Shown: positions 57,079 to 64,000 of the stretch, one piece after another
How positions within the stretch are numbered: the first letter of the stretch is position 1
How the letters are laid out: each line of letters starts with the position of its first letter
Assembly: GCF_007474605.1 (NCBI RefSeq)
Contig: NZ_VHKL01000004.1
Coordinates: 434,001 to 498,000, forward strand
Source: Rhodoligotrophos appendicifer
GTDB lineage: Bacteria; Pseudomonadota; Alphaproteobacteria; Rhizobiales; Im1
Direction of reading: 5' to 3'
Length of the DNA: 64,000 bases
Translations under genes and position numbers: made by a program
Notes under the pieces: model-generated
Told to the model about the DNA's origin: nothing
The model's database searches: none
Seen by the model: the letters and a program-made list of their open reading frames with translations, nothing else

Positions 57079-57885
57079 GTGAGAACGCATAGCGAGCTCA
57101 AGGCTTTTATCTTCGGGATGATCGGGGTCTCCCTGTTTCTCCTGCTGCTGATGGTTCTTGTCTATGGGGAAAGCACCGGGACGATCCTGCACGGCCTGGC
57201 GCTGCGTTCCCCGCTCCTGTTGACCGGGTCTGCCGATCTCAGCAGTTTCGGCGGCGGATTCAGCGCCAATGTCATCATCAGCCTCTGGGCCATGCTGATC
57301 GTGGGCGTCTGCGGCGTCGTCCTGGGGATCGGCCTGATCTCGTCCAACCCGGCCATGCGCCTGCCGTCGTCCTTCCTGATGAATGTGCTGCGCAATTCGC
57401 CCTGGCTGGTGATCCTCTACGCCATGCTCTATCTGCTGCCCTTCGAGGTCACCCTCTTCGGCACCACCTATTTCATCTCCCCCACCATGAAGGCGATCGT
57501 CGGGCTCTCGCTCCCCGTCACCGCCAACATGGCCGAAGTGTTCCGGGGTGGCGTCGAGGCCATTCCCACCGGCCAATGGGAATCCGCAAGGGCACTGGGC
57601 TACCGGCGTCTCCAAATTCTCCGCCATGTGGTGGTCCCTCAGGCGATTCCGCTGATGATCCCGAATATCATGACCACCTATGCGACGCTGTTCATCGGCA
57701 CCAGCCTGGTCGTGGTCACCGGCACCGAGGACGTGCTGTCCCTCGCCCGGGTGGTGATCGCCAGCGATGGCGACCAGTTCGCCACCGGCATCTACATCTA
57801 CGTCCTGTTTCTCTTCTTCATTTTCGCCTTCCCGATCGCGGTTCTGACGCGATGGCTCGAGCGTCGCATCAGGAGGTCGACATGA
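57079..57885 (+). CDS. Amino-acid-type ABC transporter permease 2
   Basis: A 268-residue permease with an extra N-terminal helix, beginning with GTG at 57079. The EAA loop is ESARALGYRRLQILRHVVVP. Its stop overlaps the ATPase start (ATGA), and an AGGAGG ribosome site for the ATPase lies inside its last codons. Together with permease 1 it forms the membrane pore. Confidence 0.92.
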   Translation: MRTHSELKAFIFGMIGVSLFLLLLMVLVYGESTGTILHGLALRSPLLLTGSADLSSFGGGFSANVIISLWAMLIVGVCGVVLGIGLISSNPAMRLPSSFLMNVLRNSPWLVILYAMLYLLPFEVTLFGTTYFISPTMKAIVGLSLPVTANMAEVFRGGVEAIPTGQWESARALGYRRLQILRHVVVPQAIPLMIPNIMTTYATLFIGTSLVVVTGTEDVLSLARVVIASDGDQFATGIYIYVLFLFFIFAFPIAVLTRWLERRIRRST

Positions 57886-58637
57886 CCAACGAGACACCGG
57901 CCGCACCTTTGGTCGAACTCCGCGACGTCTACAAGTCGTTCGGCAATGTGGAGGTGCTGAAGGGCGTCAACATGGACGTCCGCGAGGGCGGCGTCGTCTG
58001 CATCATCGGCCCGTCCGGCTCGGGCAAGTCGACCCTCCTGCGCTGCATCAACGGCCTGATCCCCATCGATCGCGGCACCATCCGCGTCGGCGACTTCGCG
58101 GTGGAGACCTTGCGGAGCGAACGCTCCCTTGTCCCGCTTCGCCACCAGGTCTCCATGGTCTTCCAGCAATATAATCTGTTCCCGCACCGGACCGTCCTCG
58201 AGAACCTCATCATGGCTCCGGTCCAGGTGTTGGGGGAATCCCGCCCCAAGGTTCGCGAGAGGGCGCTCGCCCTTCTCGCCAAGGTGCATCTCAGCGGCAA
58301 GGAGCGGGCCTATCCTGGCGAATTGTCTGGCGGTCAGCAGCAGCGTGTGGCGATCGCCCGAGCCCTGGCCATGCAGCCGAAGATCATCCTCTTCGACGAG
58401 GTCACCGCCGCGCTCGACCCGGAAATGGTCAGCGAGGTCCTCAGCGTCATCCGCGACCTGGCGACCGAGGGCATGACCTGCATCCTGGTCACCCATGAGA
58501 TGCGCTTTGCCGAAGAGCTCGCCGACGAGGTCTTCTTCACCGATCGTGGCGTGATCGTGGAGCATGGCCCGCCGCGGCAGCTCTTCCATTCCCCCGCCGA
58601 TCCCCGACTGCAGAACTTTCTGGAAAAAGTGCTGTGA
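57882..58637 (+). CDS. Amino-acid-type ABC transporter ATP-binding protein
   Basis: A 251-residue ATPase of the GlnQ/HisP type. Walker A GPSGSGKST, Q-loop VFQQYNLFPH, signature LSGGQQQR, Walker B IILFDEVTAALDPE and switch His in LVTHEM are all present. It is coupled to permease 2 and powers uptake of the operon's substrate. The dehydrogenase gene starts 25 bases later. Confidence 0.94.
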   Translation: MTNETPAAPLVELRDVYKSFGNVEVLKGVNMDVREGGVVCIIGPSGSGKSTLLRCINGLIPIDRGTIRVGDFAVETLRSERSLVPLRHQVSMVFQQYNLFPHRTVLENLIMAPVQVLGESRPKVRERALALLAKVHLSGKERAYPGELSGGQQQRVAIARALAMQPKIILFDEVTAALDPEMVSEVLSVIRDLATEGMTCILVTHEMRFAEELADEVFFTDRGVIVEHGPPRQLFHSPADPRLQNFLEKVL

Positions 58638-58662
58638 GCCTCTCTGCCCAAGGAAAAAAGTG

Positions 58663-59687
58663 ATGTCCGCCTTTAAAGTGCTCGTGCCGGATGCCCATCT
58701 CCGCGACCTGGATGTGGAGCGGGCTGTCTCCGGCGACCGGCTCGATTACCAGGTCTTCGATGAGACCGACGCCTCCGCCATTCCCGACGCGACCTGGCGG
58801 GAGTGTGATGCGGTGCTCGTCTGGCATCGCATGAAGATCACGCCGGAGGTCATCGCCAAGCTCGATCGCTGCCGCATGATCGTGCGCGTCGGTGTCGGCT
58901 ACGACAATGTCGATGGGGACGCCTGCCGCAGCCGGGGGATCCCCCTCTGCAACGTGCCCAATTACGAACGACCGAAGTGGCCGACCACGCCCTCGGTCTG
59001 CTTCTCTATCTCGTGCGCGGCCTCGGCACTTATGAGAAGCGCCTGAAGGCCGATTTCAACAAGGGCTTCCTGGCCGAGGACGTGCCCGTCGTCCGCCGGA
59101 TCCGCGGCGCCACCTTCGGCGCCATCGGCATGGGCCGCATCGGCACCGCCGTTGCCCGGCGTGCCGCAGCCTTCGATATGAAAGTCATCTATGTCGACCC
59201 CTACCTCCCCGAGGGCCACGAACTCGGTCTTGGCCTTGAAAGGGTCAGGACCCAGGAAGAGCTCCTGCGCCGCTCCGACATCGTCAGCCTGCACCTGCCC
59301 TTATCGGCCAAGACGCGCAACATCATCGGCGCAGCGGAACTGGCGCAGATGAAGCCGGGCGGCATCCTGATCAACATCGCCCGTGGCGGCCTCGTCGACG
59401 TCGATGCGGTCTATGATGCCCTGCGCAGCAACCACCTCGCAGCCGCCGGCCTCGACGTCCTGCCCAAGGAGCCGCCGGTGCCGACCCCTCCGCTGCTCCA
59501 GGCGTGGCGGGATGAGGAGCCCTGGCTCGCCGGTCGCTTCGTCGTGACGCCTCACGCGGCCTTCTATTCCGAGGCCGGCTATCTCGACATGCGCACCTTC
59601 TCCGCCGAGATCCTGCTCGACTATCTGTTCGAAAACCGGCTGCGGAACAACGTCAATCCCGGATGGGATGCCGCGGCCGCCGCCTGA
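58663..59687 (+). pseudogene. D-2-hydroxyacid dehydrogenase with one frameshift
   Basis: The family reduces 2-keto acids or oxidises D-2-hydroxy acids with NAD(P). The first part (VLVPDAHLRDLDVERAVSGD ... VRVGVGYDNVDGDACRSRGI ... CNVPNY) ends near 58965, where one base is missing (TACGAACG for a normal TACGGAACG). The next frame continues TTEVADHALGLLLYLVRGLG, the dinucleotide motif GAIGMGRIGTAVARR, NIARGGLVDVDAVYDALRS and GLDVLPKEPP. The length of 1025 bases is one short of 342 codons. It is a recent mutation or sequencing error. The position after the ABC genes implies breakdown of the imported acid. Confidence 0.82.
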
Positions 59688-59727
59688 TCCCTCCCTGCCC
59701 CTCTCGCTCCAACTGACAGGACGCCAA

Positions 59728-60375
59728 ATGGCTTTACAGAAACATGATGCCGACTTCCGCATTCTCAGCGCCGCGGAGTTGGACGCCTGGCGGGCCATTC
59801 CGCCGGCGGTCGCTTCCGACTGCATGAACCGCACCCAGGTCATGATCGCCCGGATCAAGCCCATCAGCACCGGCATGACCCTGTGCGGCCAGGCGCGCAC
59901 GGCCGTCGTCATGGTTGGCGATTGCGGGCCGATCTGCGTCCAGATCGAACAGGCGCGGCCGGGCGAGATCGTGGTCGTCGATGCCGGCGGCGTTGAGGAT
60001 GTCGCGGTCTGGGGCGGGATGATGGCGGAAGCGGCCGTCTATCGCCGCATCGGGGGCGCCGTGGTCGATGGGGCCGTGCGCGACGTCGCCGACATGCGCA
60101 AGGCGGGGCTGAGGATGTTCTGTCGGGCCTTCGTTCCGCGCGGGCCCCATCACGGCTTCGGCGGCGTTGTCGACGGCAGCGTTTCGGTCGGCGGCGTGCC
60201 CATCAGCTCCGGTGACATCATCCTCGGCGACGATGACGGCGTGGTCGTGGTTCCCCTCGCCGATGCCGATCGCATCCTGAAGGCCGCCCAGCAGCACGTG
60301 GTCAAGGAGAAGGATTGGATCGACGGTCTGCGGCGCGGCGAGCCGCTTCCCGACGTTTACGGGACGTCGCATTAG
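59728..60375 (+). CDS. RraA-like / 4-hydroxy-4-methyl-2-oxoglutarate-aldolase-family protein
   Basis: A 215-residue protein of the RraA/HMG-aldolase fold (VASDCMNRTQVMIARIKPIS, CGQARTAVVMVGD, PGEIVVVDAGGVEDVAVWGG, GAVVDGAVRDVADMRKAGLR). Members are metal-dependent class II aldolases/decarboxylases or RNase E inhibitors; a G-x20-R-D-like arrangement of the aldolases is present. It follows the dehydrogenase by 40 bases and probably acts in the same catabolic route for the imported compound. I chose ATG 59728 over 59668. Confidence 0.85.
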   Translation: MALQKHDADFRILSAAELDAWRAIPPAVASDCMNRTQVMIARIKPISTGMTLCGQARTAVVMVGDCGPICVQIEQARPGEIVVVDAGGVEDVAVWGGMMAEAAVYRRIGGAVVDGAVRDVADMRKAGLRMFCRAFVPRGPHHGFGGVVDGSVSVGGVPISSGDIILGDDDGVVVVPLADADRILKAAQQHVVKEKDWIDGLRRGEPLPDVYGTSH

Positions 60376-60548
60376 GCAGCACCGTCGTTTTTGCGCCCCG
60401 ATCCCGCATGTCGGCCAGGGGTCGCGGCAGGACTTGTGCCGCCCGCATTATCAGCCAAAACTCGCCTGACGCAGCGAATCGTCACTTTGGCCACTTGGTG
60501 ACCATATTCGGCGGTAAAGGTGGCGGCGTTTTATTGGGTGAGGCGGTG

Positions 60549-62000
60549 ATGATGGCGATGGTGCAGGACGGTGTGGGCGCACCGAGGCAGGCGGCGAACG
60601 GCGAGGCCGAGATTTTGCGCCCGGCCGTGACGTCGACCTTGACCAATCGGTTCCTGCTCTATGCCCTCACCGCCCTGATCGCGCTCAGCCCTCTGCCCTT
60701 CGGCGGCAACAAGCCCTTGGCCTGGGCCATTTATGCCTTGGCGACCGCCCTGCTCCTGCTCGCCTATGCGGTGCCGGCCTTGGTTCGGGGGGCGACCCTC
60801 CCCGTTCCCTTCCGCCGCATCATCGTGCCGACCGTCTTGATCGCGGTCGTGGTCGTTTGGATGCTGGTGCAGGTCGACGCCTTCGGCTCGATCCTGCCCA
60901 CCCACCCCCTGTGGTCCATTGGCAGCCTGGAGGCCGCAGGCCATCCCTCCGTCAACCCCGACATGACGCTCACCGGGCTCATGCGGCTTCTGACCTATGC
61001 CGGCATCTTCTGGCTTTCACTGCAGCTCTGCCGCGACGTCGACAATGCCGAATTTCTGATCTGGGCGATCGGCGTCGCGGTGGCGGTCTATTCCTTCTAC
61101 GGCTTGATCCTGTGGAGCCTGGGGTCGCAGACCATTCTCTGGTATCCGAAGCTGTTCTACAGGGATGACCTCACCTCGACCTTCGTCAACCGCAACAGTT
61201 TCGCGACCTATGCCGGCCTGGGCTGCGTGATCTTCCTGTTCACGCTCACCAAGCAGCTGTCCAGGGTCTTGGCGCAGAGCGACCGCGCCTCCCTCGGCCG
61301 CCAGCTGGCCACGGTCGCCGTGCAGTCGGGGCCGATTCTGGTCTATGCCGTACCGCTCCTCGCCGTGTTCAGCGCCTTGATCCTGAGCAAGTCGCGGGCG
61401 GGCTTTGCCTCGACCGTCTTCGCCATCGTTCTCGGCTTCCTGGTCTGGCTGCTGCGCCGCCGGCGCGTGTCGGCTTGGGGTCAGTTCGCCGTGGTGGGCG
61501 TCGCCCTCGTGACCTTCACCACCTGGATTTCCTTCAGCGGCGAGGCTCTGTTCCGGCGGTTTTCGAGCGTCGACAATGACGCCGAGGGCCGCTTCCAGAC
61601 CTATGCCGCGACCTGGACGGCCATCAAGGACAACCTCTGGTACGGCACCGGCTATAACAGCTTCCAGGACATGTTCCCCCTCTATCGCGACGAGAGCGTC
61701 AGCGCCTTCGGCGTCTGGGACAAGGCGCATGACACCTATCTGGAGGTGCTGTTGGGCCTTGGCCTGCCGGTCGGCATCGCCTTGATCCTCGCGGTGCTCT
61801 TGCTGGTCTTCACCTGCCTCAAGGGCGCCATCACCCGTCGCCGCGCTTGGCATCTGCCCCTGATCGCATTCACCGCCTCCGTCCTCGTCGGCTGTCATGC
61901 CCTCGTTGACTTCAGCCTGCAGATGGCAGGTGTCGCCATCACCTATGCCGCCATCCTGGGCGTCGGCGTCGCCCAATCCTGGAGCTCCACCGCCAAGTGA
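60549..62000 (+). CDS. O-antigen ligase/polymerase (Wzy-C) family protein
   Basis: A 483-residue inner-membrane protein with ten or more helices and a Wzy-C signature near the C-terminus (VWDKAHDTYLEVLLGLGLPV), preceded by a periplasmic loop (YGTGYNSFQDMFPLYRDESV). Such proteins polymerise or ligate surface polysaccharide. The ATG at 60549 has GTGAGG upstream; an earlier frame start is unlikely. Together with gmd and fcl downstream it points to a surface glycan locus. Confidence 0.85.
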   Translation: MMAMVQDGVGAPRQAANGEAEILRPAVTSTLTNRFLLYALTALIALSPLPFGGNKPLAWAIYALATALLLLAYAVPALVRGATLPVPFRRIIVPTVLIAVVVVWMLVQVDAFGSILPTHPLWSIGSLEAAGHPSVNPDMTLTGLMRLLTYAGIFWLSLQLCRDVDNAEFLIWAIGVAVAVYSFYGLILWSLGSQTILWYPKLFYRDDLTSTFVNRNSFATYAGLGCVIFLFTLTKQLSRVLAQSDRASLGRQLATVAVQSGPILVYAVPLLAVFSALILSKSRAGFASTVFAIVLGFLVWLLRRRRVSAWGQFAVVGVALVTFTTWISFSGEALFRRFSSVDNDAEGRFQTYAATWTAIKDNLWYGTGYNSFQDMFPLYRDESVSAFGVWDKAHDTYLEVLLGLGLPVGIALILAVLLLVFTCLKGAITRRRAWHLPLIAFTASVLVGCHALVDFSLQMAGVAITYAAILGVGVAQSWSSTAK

Positions 62001-62116
62001 TCCCGGGGAGTTTGCACGCTCCGATTATAACTTCGGAAAACTCTCCCATAACGTGCATTTTTCTCCCGAATCGACCTCGGGCCGGGCTAGTTTTCCCGTC
62101 TCATTGAGGAGGTCGA

Positions 62117-63190
62117 ATGAAACACTCGCAGGGCAAGGTTGCGCTGATCACCGGCGCCACGGGCCAGGACGGCGCCTATCTGTCGGAATTGCTGCTCGAG
62201 AAGGGCTACGAGGTCCACGGCATCAAGCGCCGCTCCTCCTCCTTCAACACCGGCCGCATCGAGCATCTCTACCAGGATCCGCACACCGCCGATCAGCGCT
62301 TCTTCCTGCATTACGGTGACATGACCGATGCGACGAACCTGATCCGCATCGTCCAGGAGACCCAGCCCGACGAGATCTACAATCTCGCCGCCCAGTCCCA
62401 TGTCCAGGTGAGCTTCGAGACCGCCGAATACACCGCCAACGCCGATGCCATCGGCACGCTCCGGCTGCTCGAGGCCATCCGCCTGCTCGGGCTCGTGGAC
62501 AAGACCCGCTTCTACCAGGCCTCGACCTCCGAGCTCTATGGCAAGGTCCAGGAGGTGCCGCAAAGCGAGACGACCCCCTTCTATCCCCGCTCGCCCTATG
62601 CGGCCGCCAAGCTCTACGCCTATTGGATCGTGGTCAATTACCGCGAGGCCTATGGCATGCATGCCTCCAATGGCATCCTCTTCAACCATGAGAGCCCGAT
62701 CCGCGGCGAGACCTTCGTCACCCGCAAGATCACCCGCGCCGTGGCCGCCATCCATCACGGCCGCCAGGACCGGCTCTTTCTCGGCAATCTCGACGCCAAG
62801 CGCGACTGGGGTCACGCCCGCGAATATGTCCGCGGCATGTGGCTGATGCTGCAGCAGACCATCCCCGACGACTACGTGCTCGCCACCGGCGTCACCACGC
62901 CCGTGCGGGATTTTGTCGAGTGGGCTTTTGCGGATATCGGCATTACTCTCGACTGGCGCGGATCGGGTGTCGACGAGAAGGGATATGACCGGGCGACGGG
63001 CAGGCTGCTGGTGGAGGTCGATCCCCGCTACTTCCGCCCGACCGAGGTCGAACTTCTTCTGGGCGATCCAAGCAAGGCGAAGCGGAAACTCGGTTGGAGC
63101 CATGACACCTCCGCCAGGGATCTGGCCCGGGAGATGGTCCGGGAGGATCTGAAGGTGATGGCGACCTCCGCGATTATGAAGGATGCGTGA
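62117..63190 (+). CDS. gmd: GDP-mannose 4,6-dehydratase
   Basis: A 357-residue short-chain-dehydrogenase-type enzyme converting GDP-mannose to GDP-4-keto-6-deoxymannose. NADP loop [20 protein letters not shown], catalytic [11 protein letters not shown] and [15 protein letters not shown], and the late [17 protein letters not shown]-type substrate loop are present. GAGGAGGTCGA precedes the ATG. The stop overlaps the next start by one base, giving tight coupling to GDP-fucose synthase. Confidence 0.95.
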   Translation: MKHSQGKVALITGATGQDGAYLSELLLEKGYEVHGIKRRSSSFNTGRIEHLYQDPHTADQRFFLHYGDMTDATNLIRIVQETQPDEIYNLAAQSHVQVSFETAEYTANADAIGTLRLLEAIRLLGLVDKTRFYQASTSELYGKVQEVPQSETTPFYPRSPYAAAKLYAYWIVVNYREAYGMHASNGILFNHESPIRGETFVTRKITRAVAAIHHGRQDRLFLGNLDAKRDWGHAREYVRGMWLMLQQTIPDDYVLATGVTTPVRDFVEWAFADIGITLDWRGSGVDEKGYDRATGRLLVEVDPRYFRPTEVELLLGDPSKAKRKLGWSHDTSARDLAREMVREDLKVMATSAIMKDA

Positions 63191-64000
63191 TGTATGAGTT
63201 GCGGGGAAAAAGGGTTTGGGTCGCCGGTCACCGGGGCATGGTCGGCAGCGCCGTCGTCCGTCGGCTGGCCGCTGAGGACTGCGAGGTCCTCACCTCTGCC
63301 CGGGCCGAGGTGGATCTGAAGCGGCAGACTGACGTGGAGGCTTTCCTTGCGGCGGCCCGGCCCGATGCGGTGGTCGTCGCAGCGGCCAAGGTCGGGGGCA
63401 TCCTCGCCAATGACACCTATCCCGCCGATTTCCTCTACGATAACCTCATGATCGAGGCCAACATCATCCATGCCTCCTACACGGTTGGCGTGGAGAAACT
63501 TCTCTTCCTCGGCTCCAGTTGCATCTATCCCAAGCTTGCGCCCCAGCCGATCCCCGAAGCGGCCCTGCTCACCGGCCCGCTCGAGCCCACCAACGAGTGG
63601 TATGCCATTGCCAAGATCGCCGGGATCAAGCTCGCCCAGGCCTATCGCAAACAGCATGGCTGCGACTTCATCTCCGCCATGCCGACGAACCTCTACGGCT
63701 CCGGCGACAATTTCGATCTGCAATCCAGCCACGTGCTTCCCGCCCTCATCCGCAAGGCCCACGAGGCCAAGCGGCGTGGGGAGACGTCGATCACCATCTG
63801 GGGCACCGGCACGCCGCGCCGGGAATTCCTTCACGCCGATGACTGCGCCGATGCCCTCGTTTTCCTGCTCAAGACCTATTCCGGTTTCGAGCATGTGAAT
63901 GTCGGCTCCGGCGAGGATGTGACCATCCTGGAGCTTGCCCAGCGTGTCGCCGCCGCCGTGGGCTTCTCCGGCGAGATCGTCCACGACCTGACGAAGCCCG
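63190..64000 (+). CDS. fcl: GDP-L-fucose synthase, cut by the window edge
   Basis: The first 270 residues of an epimerase/reductase that turns the Gmd product into GDP-L-fucose. Start [20 protein letters not shown] with the NADP loop, [38 protein letters not shown] and the catalytic [20 protein letters not shown] are visible. The ATG shares its A with the gmd stop. The frame is still open at position 64000. Confidence 0.93.
   Translation, partial: MYELRGKRVWVAGHRGMVGSAVVRRLAAEDCEVLTSARAEVDLKRQTDVEAFLAAARPDAVVVAAAKVGGILANDTYPADFLYDNLMIEANIIHASYTVGVEKLLFLGSSCIYPKLAPQPIPEAALLTGPLEPTNEWYAIAKIAGIKLAQAYRKQHGCDFISAMPTNLYGSGDNFDLQSSHVLPALIRKAHEAKRRGETSITIWGTGTPRREFLHADDCADALVFLLKTYSGFEHVNVGSGEDVTILELAQRVAAAVGFSGEIVHDLTKP

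Overview
The window reads as a piece of a high-GC alphaproteobacterial chromosome, most likely of the order Hyphomicrobiales (Rhizobiales). This rests on gene families and order: rpoD, dnaG, a GatB/YqeY-like gene, carA, carB, greA, an Lrp/AsnC regulator and trxB lie close together, with typical alphaproteobacterial accessory families around them. No rRNA operon is present, so I do not name a genus.

Positions 1-27,730 are accessory DNA. They start with an AT-rich, gene-poor stretch and a broken thioredoxin-reductase-like gene (1555-2498), followed by small hypothetical genes. A fluoride/ion-resistance-like set has decayed: two crcB remnants (5400-5746, 16987-17412), a cation-transporter remnant, and fbp and sulP each with one frameshift, next to an intact universal stress protein gene. 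Between these halves lies an intact metal/redox region (6624-16380): VIT-type transporter, OsmC-like protein, P1B ATPase, ApbE flavin transferase, a PepSY-flavodoxin-FNR membrane reductase, a DUF2271 protein with a flavinylation-like TGAS motif, a hyperacidic exported protein and a PepSY protein, diverging from an OmpR/QseBC-type two-component system. A 20-bp motif in both promoter regions suggests that the two-component system controls the reductase operon. Next come a TraR/DksA protein, a RES-domain protein with an unfamiliar partner, an MFS transporter and a translationally coupled trio DUF3489-DUF2924-large serine recombinase that ends about 200 bp from the 3' end of a tRNA-Ile2(CAT) gene (27933-28006). 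That tRNA is probably the right-hand boundary of the integrated DNA.

Positions 28,000-48,330 look like core chromosome. They hold a SIMPL-domain protein, small enzymes, rpoD, dnaG, yqeY-like, carA, carB, greA, an Lrp regulator, trxB and a LysR regulator. The conserved neighbourhood is interrupted between dnaG and the yqeY-like gene by two proteins I cannot assign (36166-37880).

Positions 48,330-64,000 hold an unusual ureohydrolase-family gene behind a 580-bp leader containing an intrinsic terminator, an RND efflux pair, a LysR regulator divergent from a polar amino-acid-type ABC transporter operon followed by a frameshifted D-2-hydroxyacid dehydrogenase and an RraA-like aldolase, and surface-polysaccharide genes (Wzy/ligase family protein, gmd and a GDP-fucose synthase that runs off the window).

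Several otherwise sound genes carry exactly one 1-base indel (fbp, sulP, a DUF2945 gene, the D-2-hydroxyacid dehydrogenase), which raises the question of assembly error. The crcB, cation-transporter and TrxR-like remnants carry several lesions each and look truly decayed. All calls come from reading the sequence; no database search was possible.
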